From positions 1 through 11,515 of the forward strand of contig JAGVZC010000031.1 in NCBI GenBank assembly GCA_018302885.1: 11,515 nucleotides of DNA, written 5' to 3'. Position numbers and translations under genes: made by a program. Source of the stretch: Candidatus Woesearchaeota archaeon. GTDB taxonomy: Archaea > Nanobdellota > Nanobdellia > SCGC-AAA011-G17 > GW2011-AR20. Positions 5,666 to 11,515 of this stretch are shown piece by piece (positions within the stretch are counted from its first letter, which is position 1; the number at the start of each line of letters is the position of its first letter). The notes beneath the pieces were generated by a model, which saw only the letters and a list, made by a program, of their open reading frames with translations, made no database searches and was not told the DNA's origin.

Positions 5666-6061
5666 ATGATAAAAGAATTCCAGATAACAATAAAAAAAAT
5701 AAAGAAACCAAAATCAGCAAACATCAATGAAAACATACAGTTTCTCGCTGAATCACTCGGATTATTCAACAAAAGAGACAAGGAAAAATCATGCTACAGG
5801 GTATTTCTTGAGTTAGTAAAGAACAAATCAGGATTGACAGCAGAGGAAATCACATTGACAACAAACCTGACAAGGCCGACAATCATCCATCATCTCAAAA
5901 ATCTGCTTGAATCAAATCTGATTGTAAAGGAAAAATCAAGATACAAGATAAAGAAAGAATCACTTAATTCAATGATAAGCTCACTTGAGGATGAATTAGA
6001 CAGTACATTGAATGAATTAAAGGAAATAGCAAAGGATATTGACAGTGAGCTAATTAAATAA
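5666..6061 (+). CDS. Winged helix-turn-helix transcriptional regulator (ArsR-like)
   Basis: The 131-aa product has a basic N-terminus (MIKEFQITIKKIKKPK), then an amphipathic segment (NIQFLAESLGLFNKRDKEKS, about 23-42). A winged helix follows at about 43-97: GLTAEEITLTTNL is helix 2 and the turn, TRPTIIHHLKNLLESNLIV is the recognition helix and start of the wing, and VKEKSRYKIK is the wing. Residues ~98-131 form one long helix with heptad-like spacing, probably for dimerisation. This layout is familiar from small DPANN genomes, where such proteins are annotated as ArsR-type regulators. No metal-binding cysteines are present (the single C43 is isolated), so metal sensing is unlikely. It is divergent from the 119-aa gene and probably regulates that shared promoter region. 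The start fits the TATA box 26 bp upstream. Confidence 0.85.
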   Translation: MIKEFQITIKKIKKPKSANINENIQFLAESLGLFNKRDKEKSCYRVFLELVKNKSGLTAEEITLTTNLTRPTIIHHLKNLLESNLIVKEKSRYKIKKESLNSMISSLEDELDSTLNELKEIAKDIDSELIK

Positions 6062-6080
6062 TAAATTTGTATAGGAAATA

Positions 6081-6104
6081 TATAACTAACTCTAATTAGT
6101 TATA
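6081..6104. terminator. Hairpin between convergent genes, possible bidirectional terminator
   Basis: TATAACTAA (6081-6089) and TTAGTTATA (6096-6104) form a perfect 9-bp stem with a 6-nt loop. It lies in the 60-bp gap between the convergent ends of the regulator (6061) and the AbiEii gene (6122). Position and symmetry suggest a shared transcript end. The stem is AT-rich and no long T-run follows, so the role is uncertain. Confidence 0.4.
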
Positions 6105-6121
6105 AAGGATAATTATGATAA

Positions 6122-7006
6122 TTATATATGGGAAATTCCAAAAAAATTTTCAATTCTTTTAATAATCTTGTTAATATCAACTTTCTCATCAGCCCTCAAA
6201 ACAACTTCCAATTCCTTAACATCATAATCATCAATCTTATCCTTTAATTTCTTAATAAACTCAACAAATTCTTCCTCGCTCAATTTATGAGTTTCATTTA
6301 TCTTAAGAATTATCAAATCAAATACTTCTTTATCAAGAGCTTTTATTTCATTAACTAAAATATGATTAATATCATAAATATCTCTAACAGCAATTTCCTT
6401 CCTTGTATATAACGCCCTAAATTTCTCTGCAAAGTTTTCAATCAGGTCTATAGCTTCAATTTTAACATCATCTTTCAACAAAGGCTCATTAAGAGCATCA
6501 TAAAATTTGTGCTTAATCAATTTATTACCTGTGGGTTTTCTTAGTTTCTTTCTGAAAGATACTTCAATTTTAATTTCTTTCTCAGTATTATCAATTAAAG
6601 AGATATAACTTGCTATTATTACAAGTCCAACTATTCCCGGTTTCTGCTTGGATGTCAGCATTTTCCATCCTTTTCCTAATTCTTTATCAACTTTAAATTC
6701 TAATTTATCCAAAATCTCAAAGAATTCTTTTTTTATTTCATTTAACTTCTTTCTGACCCGACTCCTGCTTAAATCTTTAATATCCTTATTATACACAAAA
6801 TCCAAATCCTCGCTTAATCTATAAAAATCAAGATAACATTTACTCAAACATGTTCCGCCTTTAAACACCAAATCCTTAACTTGTCTTTCAGCAATTCCAT
6901 GAAGAATTTTAGTCAAGTAATAATCTTTTTCCATTATTTCTCTGACAAACTTATTCTCTTCTGCTATCCTTTCAATATTTTCCCTTAAATCATCCTTATT
7001 TTCCAT
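6122..7006 (-). CDS. abiEii: AbiEii-type nucleotidyltransferase toxin (type IV toxin-antitoxin / abortive infection)
   Basis: The 294-aa protein has the complete AbiEii nucleotidyltransferase set: FKGGTCLSK (48-56), R63 and the SEDLDF block (65-70) with the two catalytic Asp residues (D67, D69), KIEVSF (146-151) with a further acidic residue, and the C-terminal EAIDLIENFAEKFRALYTRKEIAVRDIYDI region (184-213) with the conserved Lys and Arg-Asp. AbiEii/MenT-like enzymes transfer nucleotides, in studied cases to tRNA, and so stop translation and growth. The AbiEi antitoxin gene is directly upstream and overlaps it by 22 nt, which gives coupled translation. There is no clear Shine-Dalgarno. ATG 7006 is the first start and gives the family's usual N-terminus. 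All motifs are intact, so the enzyme is probably active. It may serve in phage defence or as a stabilising module; the sequence cannot separate these. Confidence 0.92.
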   Translation of the reverse strand: MENKDDLRENIERIAEENKFVREIMEKDYYLTKILHGIAERQVKDLVFKGGTCLSKCYLDFYRLSEDLDFVYNKDIKDLSRSRVRKKLNEIKKEFFEILDKLEFKVDKELGKGWKMLTSKQKPGIVGLVIIASYISLIDNTEKEIKIEVSFRKKLRKPTGNKLIKHKFYDALNEPLLKDDVKIEAIDLIENFAEKFRALYTRKEIAVRDIYDINHILVNEIKALDKEVFDLIILKINETHKLSEEEFVEFIKKLKDKIDDYDVKELEVVLRADEKVDINKIIKRIENFFGISHI

Positions 7007-7725
7007 TTTTTATCAATAATGTTCAATTTTGTCTTTTTCACAGTTGTATAATAATTTAGTTTTCCTCTTTTTTTAAGTATTTTATAAATCTCCTGATTGC
7101 TTGTAAGATACCCCACTATCTTCATTATCTTAGCACTATTATATTTAATTGCATAATCAGCCAATTTCTTTTTATTATAATCCTTAATTTTATCAATAAC
7201 CTTGCCCAATCCTCCAAAATAACCAGGATAATCAAGAACATCGATTATTGTTCTTTCCTTGTCAGAATAAGGGTATTTCTCATCCGTAATCCCAAATAAC
7301 TTATCTTTCTTTATTTTAATATATCTGAACCTCATACTCATCACTCTTCTATATCCCGAATATTTTGTATTAAAAATAAACAATACATTAGGAATTTGGG
7401 TTGTAAAATGATGTTTGTTAAAAGCATTATATAATCCAATATAATAAGGAACTCCCTTCAGAATATATTCATTTATTTTGTATTCATTTATTCCAATTTT
7501 GTTATTAATGGCTCTTAAAGGAACAATCAAATAAATTCCATTTTTAATGGATATTAATCTTTTTTTCTTTAATAAAGATTTTATAAGAAATTCTGGATTT
7601 TTGGATATTTTGTATTTTTTTATCATATTTATTAATTCATTTCTTTTTATTAATTCCAATCTTTTATATTCCAGAATGCTCATAATATTTTCCTGATTTG
7701 GACTTAAACCTAGTGTTTTTTTCAT
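6985..7725 (-). CDS. abiEi: AbiEi-type antitoxin / transcriptional repressor
   Basis: The 246-aa product has an N-terminal winged helix (about residues 12-65) and the C-terminal antitoxin domain typical of AbiEi. The best-conserved block is SDKERTIIDVLDYPGYFGGL (154-173), where ERT-hydrophobic-D-x-L-D-x-P-x-x-x-GG is the family pattern. AbiEi proteins do not bind the toxin directly in the studied type IV systems. They counter its effect and repress their own operon by binding inverted repeats at the promoter. ATG 7725 is chosen over a TTG at 7731, because it starts with the normal codon and lies about 23 nt after the predicted transcription start. The gene overlaps the toxin by 22 nt. Upstream lie an inverted repeat and a 60-bp tandem duplication that are plausible operator and promoter elements. 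Confidence 0.88.
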   Translation of the reverse strand: MKKTLGLSPNQENIMSILEYKRLELIKRNELINMIKKYKISKNPEFLIKSLLKKKRLISIKNGIYLIVPLRAINNKIGINEYKINEYILKGVPYYIGLYNAFNKHHFTTQIPNVLFIFNTKYSGYRRVMSMRFRYIKIKKDKLFGITDEKYPYSDKERTIIDVLDYPGYFGGLGKVIDKIKDYNKKKLADYAIKYNSAKIMKIVGYLTSNQEIYKILKKRGKLNYYTTVKKTKLNIIDKKWKIRMI

Positions 7726-7732
7726 TTTCAAT

Positions 7733-7754
7733 TAAGTAGTTTTTCACTACCTTA
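7733..7754 (-). promoter_or_regulatory. Candidate AbiEi operator (inverted repeat at the promoter)
   Basis: On the plus strand TAAGTAGT (7733-7740) is followed by a 5-nt spacer and ACTAC-C-TTA (7746-7754). This is an 8-bp inverted repeat with a single bulged C at 7751. It spans the predicted transcription start of the abiE operon (about 7748), where binding would block initiation. The right half recurs inside the second copy of the 60-bp duplication. Confidence 0.45.
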
Positions 7755-7859
7755 TCTAAAACAATAACAATATATAAACTTTACTATCAGAGTTAAAAAT
7801 TTTTCACTACCTTATCTAAAACAATAACAATATATAAACTTTACTATCAGAGTTAAAAA
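7740..7859. repeat. Perfect tandem duplication of 60 bp (2 copies) upstream of abiEi
   Basis: Positions 7740-7799 and 7800-7859 are identical base for base; identity ends with the neighbouring bases on both sides. Each unit contains TTTTCACTACCTTATCTAAA, a TATATAAA box and CTATCAGAGTTAAAAA. The unit covers the promoter region of the abiE operon, so the duplication gives two TATA boxes and two copies of the putative operator half-site. Perfect identity suggests a recent event, or an assembly artefact. Confidence 0.97.
7771..7778 (-). promoter_or_regulatory. TATA box of the abiE operon (a second copy at 7831-7838)
   Basis: The plus-strand TATATAAA reads TTTATATA on the minus strand. Its centre is ~49 bp before ATG 7725, predicting a start near 7748 and a ~23-nt leader. 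The copy at 7831-7838 would give an ~80-nt leader that includes the operator. The box is nearly symmetric, so some plus-strand transcription towards the ABC genes is also possible. Confidence 0.5.
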
Positions 7860-7906
7860 GATTTTGAATATTGACAGGGAATTATAATTCTTAAGTAAGC
7901 ACAACA

Positions 7907-7916
7907 TATTTAAAAA
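7907..7916 (+). promoter_or_regulatory. TATA box of the ABC transporter operon
   Basis: TATTTAAAAA is centred about 28 bp before ATG 7939, with an AC-rich BRE-like stretch in front (AGCACAACA). Transcription should begin at or a few bases before the ATG, giving a leaderless mRNA. Confidence 0.6.
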
Positions 7917-7938
7917 CAAAAAACACCTTTTTTTCTGC

Positions 7939-8907
7939 ATGGACACGCCTTTCATTGCATTCCTGGACATAACAAAAATATTTGGGAAAAATGTAATTCT
8001 TGACAATTTAGAGCTGGAAATTCCTTACGGGGAGATATTCGGGATTATAGGAAAATCAGGCTCGGGAAAAACAACTTTGTTATCCATATTAGTCGGATTT
8101 CTCAATCCAGAAAGGGGAAAAGTCTTTTTTCAGGGCCTTGAATTGAGGGACAATTACAACAAGGTAATGGAGCAATTCGGATTCACAGCGCAGGAAGGAA
8201 GCTTCTATCCAAAACTGACAGTGAAGGAAAATCTTGAATATTTCGGCACGATGTACAATTTATCATCAGCTTCAATAAAAAACAGAATACCTGAACTGCT
8301 GAGGCTGGTGAATCTTCAGGATGATAAAGACAAGCTTGCATCAGAGTTATCCTCAGGCATGCAGAAGAGGCTTGACATTGCATGCGCAATAATCCATAAC
8401 CCAAAGGTTTTGATACTTGACGAGCCAACAGAGGATTTGGATCCTGGACTAAGAAGGGAAATCCTTCGTTTATTAAAAAAAATCAACAAGGAGAAAAAAG
8501 TAACAATAGTGATAACCTCGCATTTATTGGAAGAAATAGAGCAGATATGCACAAGGCTTGCAATACTGCACAACAAGAAAATTCTCATATCAGGAACAGT
8601 TAATGAGCTGAAAGACAGCTATTCAAAGAATCAGAAGATAATAATTGAAACATACTCAGGAAAATACCCGGGGTTAGTCAAGATACTTAGGGAAAACAAG
8701 GATGTGGAGAGATTCGTCGAGTCAGGGAACAGGCTGTTTGTCTATTCCCCAAAAGCAGAATCTGTCCTGAGAATATTGCTGAAGGAGCTTGAGGACAGGA
8801 ATGAAAAAATACTTGATGTTGATCTGAAAAAGCCGTCATTAACGGAAGTATTCCAGAGCCTTACAAAAGATGTACAAATTAACAGAAGTAATAAAGAAAA
8901 ATCTTAG
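7939..8907 (+). CDS. ABC-2 type exporter, ATP-binding protein
   Basis: The 322-aa protein is a complete ABC ATPase: Walker A GKSGSGKT (38-45), Q-loop Gln 85, signature LSSGMQ (137-142), Walker B VLILDEP (157-163), D-loop DLDP (166-169) and H-loop His 195. Beyond about residue 220 is an accessory domain of ~100 residues (GTVNELKDSYSK, then a ferredoxin-like stretch and LKKPSLTEVFQSLT), as in DrrA/CcmA-like exporters of drugs, lipids or polysaccharides. It powers the permease encoded next, whose ATG lies 38 nt before this gene's stop. ATG 7939 fits the TATA box and the usual N-terminus of the family. All ATPase residues are present. The substrate cannot be told from sequence. Confidence 0.95.
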   Translation: MDTPFIAFLDITKIFGKNVILDNLELEIPYGEIFGIIGKSGSGKTTLLSILVGFLNPERGKVFFQGLELRDNYNKVMEQFGFTAQEGSFYPKLTVKENLEYFGTMYNLSSASIKNRIPELLRLVNLQDDKDKLASELSSGMQKRLDIACAIIHNPKVLILDEPTEDLDPGLRREILRLLKKINKEKKVTIVITSHLLEEIEQICTRLAILHNKKILISGTVNELKDSYSKNQKIIIETYSGKYPGLVKILRENKDVERFVESGNRLFVYSPKAESVLRILLKELEDRNEKILDVDLKKPSLTEVFQSLTKDVQINRSNKEKS

Positions 8908-10363
8908 ATTGCTGATAAGATCTAAGAGTTCTGCACTGATTGTTCTAGTCGGGCCTTTATTGCTAATATTATTGATTTCAATGGCATTCAACACAAGCTC
9001 ATTGTATGACATAAAGATAGGGACTTATTCAGGGGAATATTCTTCGCTGTCGGATTCAATAACAGAAAAGCTGAGCGATGATGAATTCAAGGTGATAAGG
9101 ATGAATTCCGCGGATGACTGCATCAATTCAATAAAGTCAAATGACCTTCACGTGTGCGCGGTATTCCCGGACAACCTCGGAATAAACACCGAAGAGAAAA
9201 TAGAATTTTATGTTGACAAGTCAAGGATAAACCTTGTATACATAATCATAAATTCAATATCAACAAAAATATCAACAAAATCAACTGAATTAAGCACTGC
9301 GCTGACTTCAACATTGCTGGATTCAATAAATACCGCAGATTCGGAAATAGATGACCTGTCAGGAATTGTTACGCAGCTGTCAGTTGATTTGAAGGAGATA
9401 AAATCAGACGTTGATTCTGTTCAGGGCACTTTGAATGACATAAACAACGGGACAAATGTGACCTTATTGAGCGACAAGGCAGATGAATTAAATCTTACCG
9501 GCGATGCGGGAGACTTGGTCAATAATTACAGAAATTTAGTCAATTCAATATTTAACGGACTGACAGGAAGCGGTTCAGGATTAAACTCATCAAGCATCAA
9601 ATTAGAGGCACAGATAAACAACGTTGAAGACGTGGATAGCTCATTAGACAAGATAAAAAACAATTTCAATTCAATAGAAATAAAAGAGGTTTCAAAGATA
9701 GTATCCCCAATATCAACTGAGATAAAGCCAATATCATCCGAAACAACACACTTTGCATACACATTCCCTGCATTGCTGGTTATAGTAATGCTGTTCTCAG
9801 GATTGCTGGTTGCATCAACAACCATAATGGAAGAGAAATCATCAAAGGCATTCTTCAGGAATTTCATAACACCAACACCAAATGTCATTTTCCTGATTGG
9901 TAGCTATCTGTCTAACCTGCTTATCTTATTATCCCAAGTGCTGATCATATTCGCTGTTATGTACCTTATTTCAAACGCAATCATCTCAACAGACATTATA
10001 ATTAATTTAATCATAATCATATTGCTGACAGGCTCGGTATTCATTCTTCTTGGAATGCTTGTTGGTTACCTTTTCAAGTCAGGAGAGACTGCAAACCTTG
10101 CTGTGATATCCTTGGCATGCATCCTGTTGTTCTTCTCGAATACAATACTGCCTTTGGAAACATTGCCTATTGCAATAAGATCGGTGGCAAATTACAATCC
10201 ATTCATACTTGGGGCTGATGCATTGAAGGAAATATTGCTGTTCAAGGCACCATTAAGCGCAATATCAACACAATTCTATACATTATTGATTTACATTGCG
10301 GTTCTTTCAGTGCTGATTTATCTGGCAATGACATTTTCAAAGAGAAAGTATATTGAAGATTAA
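8870..10363 (+). CDS. ABC-2 type exporter, permease with large extracytoplasmic domain
   Basis: The 497-aa protein has the ABC-2 permease layout with a long insertion: helix 1 at about 22-40, an extracytoplasmic region at about 41-295, then five helices (about 297-317, 338-368, 375-402, 408-427, 468-488). The loop begins with a compact domain (YDIKIGTYSG to about 125). Residues ~130-275 are rich in S, D, N and I with heptad-like spacing, resembling the helical stalk of YhgE/Pip-type permeases. The segment before helix 3 (EEKSSKAFFRNFITPTP) is the usual cytoplasmic coupling region. The start at ATG 8870 overlaps the ATPase gene by 38 nt. A homodimer with two ATPases is expected. It could export lipids, peptides or glycans. 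The stop lies 8 nt from the convergent gene. Confidence 0.9.
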   Translation: MYKLTEVIKKNLRLLIRSKSSALIVLVGPLLLILLISMAFNTSSLYDIKIGTYSGEYSSLSDSITEKLSDDEFKVIRMNSADDCINSIKSNDLHVCAVFPDNLGINTEEKIEFYVDKSRINLVYIIINSISTKISTKSTELSTALTSTLLDSINTADSEIDDLSGIVTQLSVDLKEIKSDVDSVQGTLNDINNGTNVTLLSDKADELNLTGDAGDLVNNYRNLVNSIFNGLTGSGSGLNSSSIKLEAQINNVEDVDSSLDKIKNNFNSIEIKEVSKIVSPISTEIKPISSETTHFAYTFPALLVIVMLFSGLLVASTTIMEEKSSKAFFRNFITPTPNVIFLIGSYLSNLLILLSQVLIIFAVMYLISNAIISTDIIINLIIIILLTGSVFILLGMLVGYLFKSGETANLAVISLACILLFFSNTILPLETLPIAIRSVANYNPFILGADALKEILLFKAPLSAISTQFYTLLIYIAVLSVLIYLAMTFSKRKYIED

Positions 10364-10371
10364 TGAGAAGA

Positions 10372-11136
10372 TTATTTTATTAATATTTTTATATAAGAAT
10401 ACAAATTAACAATCATCTGCACCATTTTCATGTTGTAATCATATGCCTTGTCAACGCCTTTTTTTATTTCAATGATATTCCTCGTGATTTCACTGACTTT
10501 TTCAATCTCTGAACTTGGAATCCTTCTCCTTATTATGCTGAAGTCAACCTTATCCAAATGCTCCCTCAATGTAAAATGAAAGAAAAATCCCTCATCCATT
10601 GATTTGCACAAATCTTTTATCCTTGCAAATTTCCCCTCATTTATCAGCCCTTCTGAATTGAACATCAAATCATCAGTTCTTAGAATTTTCCTGAATATCA
10701 AATTAAGCTTATTGTTCAGTTCTATTTTTTCCTCGCTGGTTCCTGCTGCCTCTATATTATTGAATACATCTGCCAAGTCTGTAATCAACTGATTTTGCCA
10801 TGATTCTATTTCCTTCAGATAATCAATGTTATTTTTTAAAGGCATATCCAATTCCTCAATCATGCTGACGGCACGGTTCAGATTTATCAATTCATAGACA
10901 GAATCTTTTTTCATCATCAATTCGCCTATGCTTTTTATTGTTGGGCTTATAAGCTCTGAAGAATTCATAATCGATTCAATATCCTTGCCCTGAATGAAAA
11001 ACTGATTTAGATTGTTATTCAATAATTCCGGCTGGATTGGAATTCTTAACCTGCCTTTTACATTTCTTATTATCTGCACACTCTCTACTTCGGCGGTTTT
11101 TACATTAAGGTCTTTCAATGAGTGGATGTATAACAT
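10372..11136 (-). CDS. Unrecognised 254-aa helical protein, in operon with the Zn-ribbon protein
   Basis: I do not recognise a named family. The product is almost all helical and soluble, with no signal peptide or membrane helix. An N-terminal segment (MLYIHSLKDLNVKTAEVESVQIIRNVKGRLRIP, about 1-33) looks like a small beta unit. It is followed by long helices rich in E, K, L and N, including NRAVSMIEELDMPLKNNIDY, and a basic patch SIIRRRIPSS (about 200-209). No catalytic motif is seen. ATG 11136 lies 5 nt after the stop of the Zn-ribbon gene, so the two are almost certainly one operon, and the partner is a conserved archaeal protein. That suggests a core cellular role rather than a mobile one. 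Its base composition is like that of the ABC genes. It is convergent with the permease gene, with an 8-nt gap. Confidence 0.75.
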   Translation of the reverse strand: MLYIHSLKDLNVKTAEVESVQIIRNVKGRLRIPIQPELLNNNLNQFFIQGKDIESIMNSSELISPTIKSIGELMMKKDSVYELINLNRAVSMIEELDMPLKNNIDYLKEIESWQNQLITDLADVFNNIEAAGTSEEKIELNNKLNLIFRKILRTDDLMFNSEGLINEGKFARIKDLCKSMDEGFFFHFTLREHLDKVDFSIIRRRIPSSEIEKVSEITRNIIEIKKGVDKAYDYNMKMVQMIVNLYSYIKILIK

Positions 11137-11141
11137 TTTGC

Positions 11142-11513
11142 TTAGGATTTAGTACTTTCAAAAGTGCTTGCTATATCTATGATATATTTTCCTTCTTCTA
11201 ATTTATAGACCAAGGGCTTACCCTTGAATAAATCTATCAGGGAAATCTCATAATGTCCAGGTTTTAGAACTCTTATATTTTCCAAGTCAAGGATAACCGG
11301 CTTGTCATCCAATAATCCGCCTATCATATCCTTAACATCAATTTCCATCTGCTCCCTTTCATTTTCAGTCAGGTTAACAGTCATGTTCTTCATCTTTTCC
11401 AGATGAGTCTTATTGACAAAAAAGAAGAATCTTGAACCGCAAGAGCACCCCTTTAGTATCTCTTCAGATCCATCCTCATACATGTTTCCGCATCTTACGC
11501 ACTGGTGTGGCAT
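11142..11513 (-). CDS. Archaeal Zn-ribbon protein (DUF2072 / COG3364 type)
   Basis: The 123-aa protein starts MPHQCVRCGNMYEDGSEEIL and carries a zinc ribbon with CxxC (C5, C8) and CxC (C23, C25), followed at once by GSRFFFFV. This N-terminal pattern, including the phenylalanine run, is characteristic of a conserved archaeal family of unknown function. Residues ~38-75 form an acidic linker and helix. The C-terminal part (VLDLENIRVLKPGHYEISLIDLF, then a KGKPLVYKLEEGKYIID strand pair) is a small beta domain that also fits the family. The ATG is 2 nt from the window edge, so the promoter lies outside. It is the first visible gene of an operon with the 254-aa gene. In several archaea relatives of this gene sit near GTPase or translation-linked genes, but that neighbourhood is not visible here. 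Confidence 0.85.
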   Translation of the reverse strand: MPHQCVRCGNMYEDGSEEILKGCSCGSRFFFFVNKTHLEKMKNMTVNLTENEREQMEIDVKDMIGGLLDDKPVILDLENIRVLKPGHYEISLIDLFKGKPLVYKLEEGKYIIDIASTFESTKS

Positions 11514-11515
11514 AA

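Noticed and set aside
7740..7859. CRISPR array or mobile-element terminal repeat
   Set aside because: There are only two directly adjacent copies with no spacers between them, no cas genes, and no transposase or inverted ends nearby. It is a simple tandem duplication.
9526..9888. Minus-strand frame of 120 codons inside the permease gene
   Set aside because: It has no start signals. The plus strand encodes a coherent ABC-2 permease through this part, including membrane helices.
1..11515. tRNA genes, integrase, attachment-site repeats or insertion sequences that would explain the toxin-antitoxin cluster
   Set aside because: I looked for these and saw none. The only exact long repeat noticed is the 60-bp tandem duplication.

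Overview
The window looks like a chromosomal segment of an AT-rich archaeon, most likely a DPANN lineage such as Woesearchaeota or Pacearchaeota. The evidence is threefold. TATA boxes sit about 25 bp upstream of several start codons, giving apparently leaderless promoters. The archaeal-type Zn-ribbon protein of the DUF2072/COG3364 kind is present at the right edge. A winged-helix regulator has the N-terminal layout I associate with these small-genome archaea. There are no tRNA, rRNA, CRISPR or transposase genes.

Left edge (1-1261): the end of what looks like a surface-glycan locus. It holds the C-terminus of a membrane protein (probably a GT-C type glycosyltransferase, cut by the window edge) and, overlapping it by 8 nt, a SAM-dependent methyltransferase. 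The methyltransferase is broken: after its DVLEHI motif it runs into the remains of a HEPN-domain gene, which is itself damaged by a deletion/frameshift.

Accessory region (1342-7859): an unidentified 165-aa gene; a RelB/RelE-like toxin-antitoxin pair whose toxin is split by a 1-nt frameshift at an A7 run; a conserved DEAD-box RNA helicase with a hairpin-bearing leader; an intact HTH-MNT/HEPN toxin-antitoxin operon followed by a 52-aa relic of another HEPN gene; an unknown 119-aa gene divergent from a winged-helix regulator, both apparently leaderless; and an intact AbiEi/AbiEii (type IV) toxin-antitoxin operon. Directly upstream of AbiEi is a perfect 60-bp tandem duplication that doubles its TATA box.

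Right part (7907-11515): a two-gene ABC-2 exporter (ATPase plus permease with a large extracytoplasmic helical domain), then, convergent to it, a two-gene operon of a Zn-ribbon protein and an unrecognised helical protein.

The main theme is a cluster of toxin-antitoxin genes in all states of decay: two apparently complete modules (MNT/HEPN, AbiE), one frameshifted (RelBE) and two HEPN relics. They lie between housekeeping-like genes whose base composition is visibly less AT-rich. I see no clearly new multi-gene system. The best leads are the duplicated AbiE promoter/operator, the methyltransferase-HEPN chimera, and the helicase leader.
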